Of a DNA stretch of 64,000 nucleotides, positions 55,259-63,716 are shown in pieces. A model generated the notes under the pieces. It saw nothing but the letters and a program-made list of their open reading frames with translations, was not told where the DNA came from and searched no databases. The DNA is from DATEGZ01 sp035279905 (lineage in GTDB: Bacteria; Acidobacteriota; Vicinamibacteria; Vicinamibacterales; SCN-69-37): the NCBI GenBank assembly GCA_035279905.1, contig DATEGZ010000092.1, forward strand, positions 35,126-99,125. The letters run 5' to 3'. Both the position numbers and the translations under genes were made by a program. Within the stretch, counting starts at the first letter, position 1. Each line of letters begins with the position of its first letter.

Positions 55259-57673
55259 ATGATCCCGCCGGCGTCATCCTTCGGTCAGGGCGTCTACGAT
55301 GACCTTCGGTGGACCTGGCGTGGCGTCCGCACGCGTGGCTGGCGCGCCGCGTTCATCGTCACCCTGCTCGGCGTCGCGCTGGCCGCGAACGCGATTGTCT
55401 TTGCCGCGGCCGATGCGTTCGTCTTCCGTCCAGTGCCCTACGATCGACCGGACACGCTCGCGATCATCGAGTGGGTCGATCGTGACGTCACCGACTTCAG
55501 CCGGCCGGCCGCCTTTCGTGAATGGCGGAAGCAACGCGATCTGTTTGCGGACTTGCAGGCCCATGTCGGAGGCGGCTCGGCCTATCTGACGACTGGCGGG
55601 GTCACGGACACGGTTTACGGCGAGCGAGTGACACCTGGGTTGTTCGCCATGCTGGGCGTCATGCCCGTGTGGGGTCGGCCGTTCACCAACGAGGACGCGG
55701 CGCCGGGGACAGCGAATCCAGCTCTCGTCAGCCAATCGCTGGCTCGACGATTGTTCGGCGATCCGCGTTCCGCGCCTGGTCAAACGTTCTCGACCGGGCG
55801 CGAGACGCTGAGCGTCGTCGGGGTGATGCCGGCGTCGTTCCGGTTTCCGACCGCGCGCGAGGAATTCTGGCGGCCGCTCGATCTTTCGTCCTGGCCCGAC
55901 AACAGCGGCATTCGCGACATCGCGCGGCTCGCGCCCGGCCAGACCATCGCGAGCGCGGCCAAAGCTGTGGCCGATCGATCGCCGGCGGTGCTCTCAGCGC
56001 TCCCTCAGCACTCCGCGACCGAGACGATGCGGCTGCGAGCGATGGCCGACGTGCGCGGCAACCCGGGTGCCCGGTCGATCTTCATGATGCTCGTCGGCGC
56101 GGCGGCGTGCGTGCTGCTCATCGCCTGCGCCAATGTCGCGAGCCTGGAGATGGCGGCGGCCGCGATGCGGATGCGCGTCTACGCCGTGCAATCGGCGCTC
56201 GGCGCGTCGCGCGCGTCCCTGGTCCGTGTGGGCCTGTTCGAGGGTGCCGTGTTGCTGGGCGCGAGCGGACTCCTCGCGGTCCTCCTCACGGTGTGGGGCG
56301 TAGGCGCCCTCGACAGCGAGCTGACTACGTCGATGCGCGCCGCGTTGATCAATCCGCTCGATATCGACGCACGGGTACTCGGGTTCATGCTGCTGATCGC
56401 GACTGTCACCTGGTGCCTCACGTCGCTCCCGGTCATCAGGCGCGTCTCACGCAGCTCCGTCGTCGACGCCCTGCGCGACGATCCACGGACGACCGCAGCC
56501 ACGCGAGCGGTCGCGCGATCCCGTCAGTTGCTCATGATCGGGCAAATTGCTTTGACGACGCTGCTGCTCGTGTGCGCCATGTTGTATCTCCGAACCTACG
56601 CGGCGAGGCTCGGCGTCGACAAGGGCTTCGACGCTGCCAACATCGCCACGATTCAAATCTCGACCGCGCCGGATGCGCTGATCAAAGGGGCCAACCTCGA
56701 GTCGGAGGTGCTCGCGCGCCTGCGGGTCGCTCCGGGAGTGTCGGCGGTATCGCGTACGAACGATCCGCCGCCGTCGACGCAAAGCGGGATCACGGCGAGG
56801 CTCACAGTCGAGGGGCGCGAGGCCACTGCCGAGCGGCTGATGCTGCACTTCGTCAACGTCGATTCCGACTACTTCCAGACGATGCGGATTCCGATCGTCC
56901 AAGGTGCGGCATTTGATGCCGCCACGCCGCTCGATCAGATCGTGGTGGACGAACGGTTCGCGCGCGCGTACTGGCCCGGCGGATCCGCGCTCGGGGCGCG
57001 TTTCAGGATGCAAAGCGCGGGCATCAGCGGAGTGACCAGTTTTCAGATTGCCGGCATCAGCCGGCTGCTCGAGGCCGACCGCGTCCAGACCGACGCCGGC
57101 GAGCAGGTCTTCATTGCCTACATGCGGATCGCGCCGACGTACAACCCGCTGAGCTTTGTTGCGCGCGTCGACAGCGAGGGACGTCTCGGTGAGATCGGGG
57201 CGCTCGTGCGCTCGATCGCGCCGCGAAGCGTCGTGAGAGTGGATACGGTCAGGGCGCGGTACAACCGGCTTGCCGGCGACACGAAGCTCGCGGCGGCGAG
57301 CACGAGCGCCTTCGGGGTCATCGCGCTCATCGTCGCAGCGGGGGGCATCTACGCCGTCATGGCCTTCGTCGTCGCCGCGCGAGGACGCGAGATCGCGATT
57401 CGCATGGCGCTCGGCGCGGATCGCGTCGGCACGCGACGCATGATCCTTCGATCTTCGCTGACGCTCGCGGCGGTCGGGGCAGGTGTCGGACTCGCCGCCG
57501 CCTGGCTCGTCACCCGATGGATCTCGACGCAGTTGTTTGGTGTCGCGCGAACTGATCCGGTCACGTACTCAGCTGTGCTGGCCCTCGTTCTGACGATCGC
57601 CTTCGCCGCGACGTGGTCGCCGGCGCGCCGCGCAGCGAACGTCGATCCCGCGGTCACCTTGCGGAGCCAGTAG
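55259..57673 (+). CDS. MacB/ADOP-type ABC transporter permease
   Basis: 804 aa. The architecture is the same as the gene at 34379: N-terminal membrane helix, periplasmic domain, FtsX triplet, periplasmic domain, FtsX triplet, and the family ending SPARRAANVDPAVTLRSQ. AGGG lies 5 bases before ATG 55259. No ATP-binding subunit is adjacent. It follows the HxlR-controlled membrane gene after 26 bases on the same strand, so it may share that control. Its end overlaps the convergent lipoprotein gene by 20 bases. Confidence 0.86.
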   Translation: MIPPASSFGQGVYDDLRWTWRGVRTRGWRAAFIVTLLGVALAANAIVFAAADAFVFRPVPYDRPDTLAIIEWVDRDVTDFSRPAAFREWRKQRDLFADLQAHVGGGSAYLTTGGVTDTVYGERVTPGLFAMLGVMPVWGRPFTNEDAAPGTANPALVSQSLARRLFGDPRSAPGQTFSTGRETLSVVGVMPASFRFPTAREEFWRPLDLSSWPDNSGIRDIARLAPGQTIASAAKAVADRSPAVLSALPQHSATETMRLRAMADVRGNPGARSIFMMLVGAAACVLLIACANVASLEMAAAAMRMRVYAVQSALGASRASLVRVGLFEGAVLLGASGLLAVLLTVWGVGALDSELTTSMRAALINPLDIDARVLGFMLLIATVTWCLTSLPVIRRVSRSSVVDALRDDPRTTAATRAVARSRQLLMIGQIALTTLLLVCAMLYLRTYAARLGVDKGFDAANIATIQISTAPDALIKGANLESEVLARLRVAPGVSAVSRTNDPPPSTQSGITARLTVEGREATAERLMLHFVNVDSDYFQTMRIPIVQGAAFDAATPLDQIVVDERFARAYWPGGSALGARFRMQSAGISGVTSFQIAGISRLLEADRVQTDAGEQVFIAYMRIAPTYNPLSFVARVDSEGRLGEIGALVRSIAPRSVVRVDTVRARYNRLAGDTKLAAASTSAFGVIALIVAAGGIYAVMAFVVAARGREIAIRMALGADRVGTRRMILRSSLTLAAVGAGVGLAAAWLVTRWISTQLFGVARTDPVTYSAVLALVLTIAFAATWSPARRAANVDPAVTLRSQ

Positions 57674-58433
57674 CCCGTCCCCCTCGAAGCCAGTCCGCTT
57701 CCACCTGCTCGATCGTCATGCCGAAGACCGAGGCGAACGTGCTGCGGACGGTCGCCTCGGTGTCGTTCGGGTTGCCTCGCCGGAAGAGGTCTTTCACCTT
57801 CTCGTAGCCGAAGCGATCGAGGAGGTGACGCACGAACGAGCCCGCGATCGGGTACGAGACGACGTCGTTGACCGCGCGAAACGTCTTGACGGTGAGCATC
57901 TCGTGGGGCGGGACGAAGCGCCCGTCGGCGCGGAACGCGGCGATGTGATCGGGAAGGTAGCGGCCGTTCCAGTTCGGAGCGAAGTCGCCCTTGACCGGAT
58001 CCACCTGATGGGCGACGGCGAAGCCCTCGGCGAACAGCGGTACCGGACCCGGCGCCGCGAATCGCGAGGCGAGCAGGTGAATGGTCTCGTGATTGTCCGC
58101 GTGCCACAGCGTGTGCACTGCGAACTCGCGGATATCGGCGTGCGCGTTGCTGTTACCGACGCCGGTCACGTCCTTCATGTGTTCGCGCGACAGATACTTG
58201 TAGTACTGGATCGGCCGATCGATCGTGACGCCGATCGTCGACGTCGCCCAGACAAAGAATTGCTCCTGGAAGTCGGCGTTGACACGATCACCCGGCGCGA
58301 AGTGAAAGACGTAGTGGGCGGACCGTGCGATTTCGGTCAGCGGGCTTCGATTGTGACTCTGCCGCGAACAGCCGGCCGGGAGCGCGACCAGAAGGGCGAT
58401 TCCGGTCACGCAAAAGCGGGTGATCGCCACCAC
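57654..58433 (-). CDS. Lipoprotein with an HExxH putative metallopeptidase domain
   Basis: 259 aa. Lipobox GIALLVALPAGC. A gluzincin-like zinc site is visible: HETIH in ADNHETIHLLASRF, then a Glu about 20 residues later in PLFAEGFAVAH. This is the peptidase MA-like plan, in which the enzyme acts close to the membrane. The C-terminal helices (FVRHLLDRFGYEKVKDLF, MTIEQVEADWL) match that group. The substrate is unknown. Confidence 0.72.
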   Translation of the reverse strand: MVAITRFCVTGIALLVALPAGCSRQSHNRSPLTEIARSAHYVFHFAPGDRVNADFQEQFFVWATSTIGVTIDRPIQYYKYLSREHMKDVTGVGNSNAHADIREFAVHTLWHADNHETIHLLASRFAAPGPVPLFAEGFAVAHQVDPVKGDFAPNWNGRYLPDHIAAFRADGRFVPPHEMLTVKTFRAVNDVVSYPIAGSFVRHLLDRFGYEKVKDLFRRGNPNDTEATVRSTFASVFGMTIEQVEADWLRGGRATGSAR

Positions 58434-58484
58434 GTCGATGCCGATGACGACATGGGCAGCGACGAAGTTCCGCTTATTCAGGTT

Positions 58485-58883
58485 TCATGGATGCGCTGAA
58501 CTAGCAGCCCCAGCGGCTTTCTTCAATGCATCAACCAGCGCGTCGATGGACGGAACTCCGTCCTTGTAGACCCTTCACGTCGGGTCTCGATACGGCGGCT
58601 TCGGTACCGGCAAGCCGAAAATGTCGCGACCGCGCCAGAGGAGCGTCGGCGTCGGATAGCCGATTCGCGCGTCGTCCTTTTTCAGCGTGGCCAGGTTGAT
58701 GACCTGGTAGTCGCGGCGCCATTTCAGACGGATCAGCGCGTCGTCGAGATTGTTCTGCATGTCCGGCGTGTTCACACAGCCGTCCCGCGTCAGGAACACC
58801 AGATCCTTCGTTGAGCGCTGCGATTGAGGAACGGCGGCGAGCGTCGTCAGCAGGGCGATGAGAATTGCGGGCCGCCACATCAT
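58485..58883 (-). CDS. Exported thioredoxin-fold candidate selenoprotein (in-frame TGA)
   Basis: A standard reading stops at TGA 58577-58575 after 102 aa, but the frame continues as RVYKDGVPSIDALVDALKKA to a TGA at 58485-58487, total 132 residues with Sec103. The continuation completes a thioredoxin-like domain: signal peptide, FLTRDGCVNTPDM (Cys36), GYPTPTLLWRGRDIFG, then PPYRDPT-U-RVYKDGVP, where I expect Cys in relatives. Eleven bases after the TGA a stem-loop (58563-58548, GGACGG-AGTT-CCGTCC) has G second in the loop, as in bacterial SECIS elements. The ATG overlaps the stop of the VWA gene. An ordinary nonsense mutation is the main alternative. Confidence 0.68.
58548..58563 (-). promoter_or_regulatory. 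Candidate bacterial SECIS hairpin (thioredoxin-fold gene)
   Basis: Perfect palindrome GGACGGA-GT-TCCGTCC, folding as a 6-bp stem with an AGUU loop. The spacer from the TGA is 11 nt, the same as in the Uxx-star gene. It lies inside the downstream coding sequence. Confidence 0.6.
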
Positions 58884-59851
58884 GGAGATTGTCTCGCACT
58901 CTCGCCGAAATATCCCTTCCGAGCCCGAACGACATATGGTTTTGAGCTGGGACGAAGCACCTTCACCGAGACATCGTGCCAGCCACCGGCGGGAATGTTG
59001 TGCGGCGTGTAGCTGATCACGTATCCGCGCCGGAAATTGTCAACGATCTGTTCAAGAGCTTTGACGACGTCGTCGAAGGGCACAAGGCCCTCGATTGGCG
59101 CGAGCCCGCGACCACGCGTCACATACATAGGCTCGCGTTGTTCCGGAAACACTCCAAGCCACAGCTGTCCGCCCGTCATGGCCGCGGCTTCACCGATCGG
59201 TTGAAACCACCCGGGTGGGTAGGCGCCAGCCACAGGAATGGCGCCAACGAACAACGTTGCGTCCGTGGTCCGGGCCAGCGGCATGAGCAGGTCGTGCCAT
59301 TGCAAGACATTGTGGCCGGCGGAGAGCGCCGAAAACGCGATGATGGCGTGCCTTCGATCCGGCGGACTGCGCAAGACGAGAGCCTCCGCGAAGCAATCGT
59401 TCATGGTTGACGTGTAGTGCGGGTCGGAGCTCAGCGTCTTGAGCTCGTCGAAGTGAATTCGATCCGACACCAGCTGCATCGGGACGATCTCGCGCACCGA
59501 TTGTCCGCAGGCAAGCAGTTGCAGCCGATCTGTCGGCCGCAGTTCTCTGACGACCTTCACGAGGCCATCAGCGAGTCGGGCCATTCGAGCTGCCGCGCGC
59601 CCTGCGTAGTCCAGCAAGATAGTGAAATCCAGGAGCGCGTGACCGGCGGAAACGACGTCGACTTGCTGAAGGACGCCGTTGTCGCGCAGCTCGAAATCTC
59701 GAGCGGTCAACCCCTCGATTGGCTTGCCGGCCGACATGACCGACACGTCAATCACCACGCCGCCAACCGTGGCGCGAAATGTCTGCTGCGATGCGAGATT
59801 CGCCGTACCGGCCAGAAGCACGACGAGTGAGAGACCAACGCGCGCAGTCAC
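58880..59851 (-). CDS. Exported VWA-like protein with a degenerate MIDAS
   Basis: 323 aa from GTG 59851, which overlaps the upstream stop (GTGA). Signal peptide (VGLSLVVLLAGTANLASQQ). The N-terminal part (VGGVVIDVSVMSAGKPIEGL to ELRDNGVLQQV) and C-terminal end (WHDVSVKVLRPSSKPYVVRA, KGYFG) follow the acidobacterial VWFA-related family. The metal-site motif DxSxS is lost: the segment reads TILLDYAGRAA, while the paralogue at 61350 has LFMDTSGST. It probably does not bind metal the usual way. It is followed, coupled, by the selenoprotein gene. Confidence 0.8.
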   Translation of the reverse strand: MTARVGLSLVVLLAGTANLASQQTFRATVGGVVIDVSVMSAGKPIEGLTARDFELRDNGVLQQVDVVSAGHALLDFTILLDYAGRAAARMARLADGLVKVVRELRPTDRLQLLACGQSVREIVPMQLVSDRIHFDELKTLSSDPHYTSTMNDCFAEALVLRSPPDRRHAIIAFSALSAGHNVLQWHDLLMPLARTTDATLFVGAIPVAGAYPPGWFQPIGEAAAMTGGQLWLGVFPEQREPMYVTRGRGLAPIEGLVPFDDVVKALEQIVDNFRRGYVISYTPHNIPAGGWHDVSVKVLRPSSKPYVVRARKGYFGESARQSP

Positions 59852-61017
59852 CGGATCGCTTCTCGCACGTCGGCAATGTAGCGCGTCCACATTCGAAAAT
59901 CGCCGCTGTCGTAAGAGGCGTACGGGTCTTCGTGGATCGTGCCAGATGACAAGGCATCGGAAACGATCCCCGAAGCATCGCTCGCGCGATTGTTCACGGC
60001 AAGCAGCCAGGCGAGGCCGACGGTCGCAGACTGCGCGCGCGGCGCGAGCTGGAGCGCCGTACGATAGTCGGCTTCGGCCTCCGGCACGCGGTTGAGTCCG
60101 ACAAGCGCCGCAGCGCGAAAGAATCTGGCGTGATAGCAGAGAAAGGGATCCTTCGTGAGCCTCAAGGTCTCATCGAAATGTGCCAGCGCCAGTTGGCCTT
60201 GAGACAGGTACAGCTCGATCGCGCCGAGCCGGAGCTGCGCTTCGGCGCCGACGTGCTCGTCGTTGAGCAGGGCGGCGAGCTCTTCAACGGCAAGCTGGAC
60301 TCGCCTCCGGGTGTCGTTGCTTCCGAACTTGCCAGGAACGTCTGCTGTCCCGGACTCTTCCACGACCGCGACGAAATTGGGCCGCGTGACATTCATCGGG
60401 TAGCCAAGGATGCCGGCCGACAGCAGATCGATCACCGCTTCTGCCAGGTCGATCCGGCGCTCGTCTGGAAATCTCAGGCGGGCATGCGCGACGTGATGCT
60501 TCCCGATGGATTGGAATTTCGCGTACGCATGGAAGAGCGACGATGCCTCCTCGATCAGCGCGAGAGCCGCGAGGTGCCACGAGCGTTCCGCAGGCAGCGC
60601 CGGATCGTGTTTCCGCAAGAGTTCACACGCCCACTCGATCAGATCGACACGGTTCTCCCAGGTCGGGTCGTCTCGCATGACCGAAAAGGAGCCGAACGGC
60701 GCCGGCTTCATCCATCGGGCAGCCTCGAGCGCCACCGTTGCGACAGCCAGCTCTCGTTTGCGGGCGTCGGCAGACCCACGTGCCGCGATCCAGCTCTGAG
60801 CCGTGGTCTTGAGATCTCGCGAGAATGCCGAGACGCTCTCTGACGAGGTTGCGAGTGTCCGGACCACGCTGTCAGCGTTGCCGCCGGCGTACTGATCGAG
60901 GATCCCGTTGGCCGAGAGCGTTTGAGCGACGCCTTCTTGGATGGAAAACGTCATCACCGCGATGAGTGTCGTGGCGAGCAACACCGCTGTTCCTGCGCGG
61001 ATCCGCCCCACTCGCAT
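59848..61017 (-). CDS. Exported TPR-type protein (paralogue of 62237-63334)
   Basis: 389 aa from ATG 61017. Signal peptide (GTAVLLATTLIAVMTFSI). The mature protein is helical with tetratricopeptide-like repeats toward the end (AEAQLRLGAIELYLSQGQLA, FFRAAALVGLNRVPEAEADY, LAPRAQSATVGLAWLLAVNN). The last lines resemble the paralogue closely (MWTRYIADVREAIR against WPAYIAQLREAIK). The stop overlaps the VWA start, so the two proteins are probably made in equal amounts and may interact. Confidence 0.77.
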   Translation of the reverse strand: MRVGRIRAGTAVLLATTLIAVMTFSIQEGVAQTLSANGILDQYAGGNADSVVRTLATSSESVSAFSRDLKTTAQSWIAARGSADARKRELAVATVALEAARWMKPAPFGSFSVMRDDPTWENRVDLIEWACELLRKHDPALPAERSWHLAALALIEEASSLFHAYAKFQSIGKHHVAHARLRFPDERRIDLAEAVIDLLSAGILGYPMNVTRPNFVAVVEESGTADVPGKFGSNDTRRRVQLAVEELAALLNDEHVGAEAQLRLGAIELYLSQGQLALAHFDETLRLTKDPFLCYHARFFRAAALVGLNRVPEAEADYRTALQLAPRAQSATVGLAWLLAVNNRASDASGIVSDALSSGTIHEDPYASYDSGDFRMWTRYIADVREAIR

Positions 61018-61349
61018 TGGCGCCAGTTTAGCGCCGGTCAACGACGTTCGTTGCTACACCTGCGCGTGTTCGGGCGCACGCACGGGCCTCGGTTCGCGCG
61101 CACACCGGGCGTGGTGCGCGGTGACTGCAGCAATGTCTAACCTGGCCTGTCTCCCGCGGCGAGATCAGGCCTGTTTTTCGCGATTTCTGGCCCGCTAAGC
61201 GCATGAACAGCTATTTGCACACACGCGCGCGGATTCACGCGGTGAGCGCGGCATGTGCACGGAGACCTCGCCCGGGTTGGCCAAATTCACGCGCGTCACT
61301 GCCGCTCACTGCACGTGATCTCTCGAATTCGGCGCACGATTCTTTGCAT
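61018..61349. other. Intergenic region with a plus-strand terminator-like hairpin
   Basis: 332 bases between two minus-strand cassettes. No supported gene. At 61144-61178, GGCCTGTCTC pairs with GAGATCAGGCC (one bulge) and is followed by TGTTTTT, an intrinsic terminator on the plus strand. The neighbouring genes run the other way, so it may end an antisense or small RNA, or be accidental. Confidence 0.5.
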
Positions 61350-62240
61350 CTAGCCGCCAAAATATCCGGGTCGAACGCGAATGGTGTAATTTGCTTGCTT
61401 CACTGCGACGGTGAGTTTGTGCCAGCCGGGTAACGCTACGCCCGCCGGTGAGTAGCGCAGCACGTAGCTCACGCGGAAGGCATCAAATGTTTTCTTGAAC
61501 TCCTTGACCGGATCGGGGTTCAGGAAGCCCGAATGTACTTCGCCGCCTGTGCCTTCAGCCAAAGTCTTCAGGGCGTCCGTATCAGACAGACCCCAGTCGC
61601 ACGTCGCTAGCGTAGACGGACCACCACCACGACCACCCATGAGAATCCAATGCACGACCGCCTCGGACCGGCCCGCCATCTCGCGCAGCAGCGCTGGATT
61701 GACGATACTGCCGCAGTCCTCCCCATCGGTCATTGCTACCACGAGGTGGCGGCGACCCGGATCGACGGAATGGAGGAGTGCGGCGACTACCGCGTCATAG
61801 ACAAGCGATATCCCTCCCACTGGAACCACGTCGAGTTCCGGAAGAGGCTGCCCGGCGGCAGTCCAGGGCACGGAGTTAATGACGGAATTCCCAATTGTCA
61901 ACAACCTGAATCGATCGTCGGGGCGGAGCATCGCTGTGATTCTCCGTACCGAGTCCTTCATCTCGCTCAGCGTACCTTGGGTGCTCCCGCTCGTGTCCAT
62001 GAACAGCGACACGTCGATTGGCACCGCTTCTACGGACAGCGCCTCAACCTGCTGAACAACGCCGTTGTCCTGCAGAACGAAGTCCTCCGCGCGAAGTCCG
62101 ACCACGGCGTTGTTGCCCTTCTTAACCGACACGTTGACTTCAACAGTGTCGATCCGGGCACGAAAGGTCGGACGATCTTGCGCGAAGGTCGGGGTCAGGC
62201 TCGTCACCAAGGCGATGGAGGAAAGCACTTGGCGCCTCAC
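61350..62240 (-). CDS. Exported VWA-domain protein with intact MIDAS
   Basis: 296 aa from GTG 62240, which overlaps the previous stop (GTGA). Signal peptide about 1-20 (ALVTSLTPTFAQ). N-terminal Ig-like segment (VEVNVSVKKGNNAVVGLRAEDF), then a VWA domain with the metal motif DTSGST and a downstream Asp in VVAMTDGEDCG. The C-terminal strand SYVLRYSPAGVALPGWHKLTV ends in RPGYFGG, typical of the VWFA-related family in Acidobacteriota. Likely a secreted or surface binding protein. Confidence 0.85.
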   Translation of the reverse strand: MRRQVLSSIALVTSLTPTFAQDRPTFRARIDTVEVNVSVKKGNNAVVGLRAEDFVLQDNGVVQQVEALSVEAVPIDVSLFMDTSGSTQGTLSEMKDSVRRITAMLRPDDRFRLLTIGNSVINSVPWTAAGQPLPELDVVPVGGISLVYDAVVAALLHSVDPGRRHLVVAMTDGEDCGSIVNPALLREMAGRSEAVVHWILMGGRGGGPSTLATCDWGLSDTDALKTLAEGTGGEVHSGFLNPDPVKEFKKTFDAFRVSYVLRYSPAGVALPGWHKLTVAVKQANYTIRVRPGYFGG

Positions 62241-63334
62241 TTAATCGCCTCGCGCAGCTGGGCGATATAGGCGGGCCACCGGACAAACTCTCCGTAGTAG
62301 TAGAGACGCCACGGATCGTCACTCACGGACGCAGCGAGCGATCGCTCGGCCAGATCGTACGCCTGCTGCGCCTGATTCGACAGCAGCAGCAATGACGAAA
62401 GAGCAAGCGCTGCAGACTGTGCGCGCGGCATCACCGCAAGGGCCGCAGCATAAGCACGCCCCGCATCTGCCGGACGATCCAACATCTCGTACGCTTTTCC
62501 TTCCAGCACAAAGGCCACGTATCTCGTCTGGGCGTCGTCGGTGATCGTCGCGGCTCGCTGAGCGTGCTCGAGCGCCGATGTGTACCTGTCCGCGGAGAGC
62601 AGCAAGTGCGCCACACGGATCTCGGCGTCGGGCGCCACTCTTAGATCGTTCACCAGTTCTCGGAAGCTAGAGATGGCGTTGTCACTCTGCGCCTGGGCAA
62701 TCGGCCCGCCACGGCCGGTGGGCGACGTGATAGCCGCAATGCGTGCGCGACTGCTGAGGTTTCGGTCTGCGTCGAACGCTTGACTCTCCGCGCGGACCAG
62801 ACGGAAGCGCGCCTCATCGGGGAACCGCGCTTGCGCGTGGTCCAGATGCCACACCGCTCCGTTACTGTCAGGAAGGCCCGTGAGCCAGCGCCTGGAAAGC
62901 GTGCGCTGGGCGAGCGCAACGGACGCGAGATACCACTCGTGCTCTCCGCGGAGAGGCATCGAGTTCAAGCGAAGCTGCTCGCAGCTCCACTCAATCGTGT
63001 CCCGGAGCGTCTCCCACGATTTTGCATCCGCGTCGAACCTGATCTTCGCGACTTCGAGCGCGAAGGCCGCAGCGATCAAACGTCGGCGCGGTCGCGCCGC
63101 GGGATCACTATCAATCCAAGCCCGAGCATCGTTGCGATAAGCCTTTCCATACGCATCGACGGACTTGCCTAAGGCTGCTTCATGCACGGCAACGTCGAAC
63201 CGAGCGCGCTCGTAAGTTTGGAGTTGCTCGATGATGTCTTGATGGGACGATTTCTGTAGCGCAATCACGCGTGCGGCGAGGAGAAACACCGCAAGGCTCA
63301 GGAGGGGAAGGCGACTCCTCGTTTCACGAGGCAT
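62237..63334 (-). CDS. Exported TPR-type protein
   Basis: 365 aa. Signal peptide (LPLLSLAVFLLAARVIAL). The helical body includes TPR-like repeats (LLLSADRYTSALEHAQRAAT, YVAFVLEGKAYEMLDRPADA). Its organisation and ending are those of the paralogue at 59848, and both are followed by a coupled VWA gene. A [TPR-VWA] unit has therefore been duplicated in tandem. Confidence 0.77.
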   Translation of the reverse strand: MPRETRSRLPLLSLAVFLLAARVIALQKSSHQDIIEQLQTYERARFDVAVHEAALGKSVDAYGKAYRNDARAWIDSDPAARPRRRLIAAAFALEVAKIRFDADAKSWETLRDTIEWSCEQLRLNSMPLRGEHEWYLASVALAQRTLSRRWLTGLPDSNGAVWHLDHAQARFPDEARFRLVRAESQAFDADRNLSSRARIAAITSPTGRGGPIAQAQSDNAISSFRELVNDLRVAPDAEIRVAHLLLSADRYTSALEHAQRAATITDDAQTRYVAFVLEGKAYEMLDRPADAGRAYAAALAVMPRAQSAALALSSLLLLSNQAQQAYDLAERSLAASVSDDPWRLYYYGEFVRWPAYIAQLREAIK

Positions 63335-63348
63335 AAAGGGCTCGCCCT

Positions 63349-63585
63349 TTAGGGAGTGATTCTGGCGCCGAGTACCGGAAGCAGTCGCACAACGGTCAAA
63401 CGAACGTTTCCGCGGAGCAGCAATTCATCACCGCTTGCACCCCGAAGGGCTTCGTCGGCCTTGATCACGTATCCACCAGCAAGTTCCAGCGAGACGTCGT
63501 AGAGGATCGGCGATCCGTCTGGCGCGGGCGGTCCGCCGTGGCCACGCCACCTGTTGCGCTGTGACGCCCAGTCTAGCAGCGGCTG
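63349..63585 (-). pseudogene. Possible coding remnant without a start codon
   Basis: An open minus-strand stretch of 79 codons with coding-like sequence (SPILYDVSLELAGGYVIKAD, then EALRGASGDELLLRGNVRLT) ends at TAA 63349-63351. It has no ATG or GTG before the conserved-looking part and is closed upstream by TAG in a CTAGCAGC-G-GCTGCTAG palindrome (63573-63589). It may be the tail of a decayed OstA-like or hypothetical gene whose 5' end was replaced by the palindrome. Confidence 0.35.
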
Positions 63586-63640
63586 CTAGCCTCGTGGGTG
63601 TAGCACTCTTCCCGTTCCTATAGCTCACCCCGTCACCGAA

Positions 63641-63669
63641 TTGACATCCCCCACCACGCGCCCTAGACT
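63641..63669 (+). promoter_or_regulatory. Sigma70-type promoter of the kinase gene
   Basis: TTGACA (63641-63646), 17 bases, TAGACT (63664-63669). The expected start is about 63676, leaving a 40-base leader before ATG 63717. Confidence 0.65.
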
Positions 63670-63716
63670 TTCTTGTTTCCTGACGTGTAAAGGACCCGAG
63701 AGATAAGAGATAGAGG

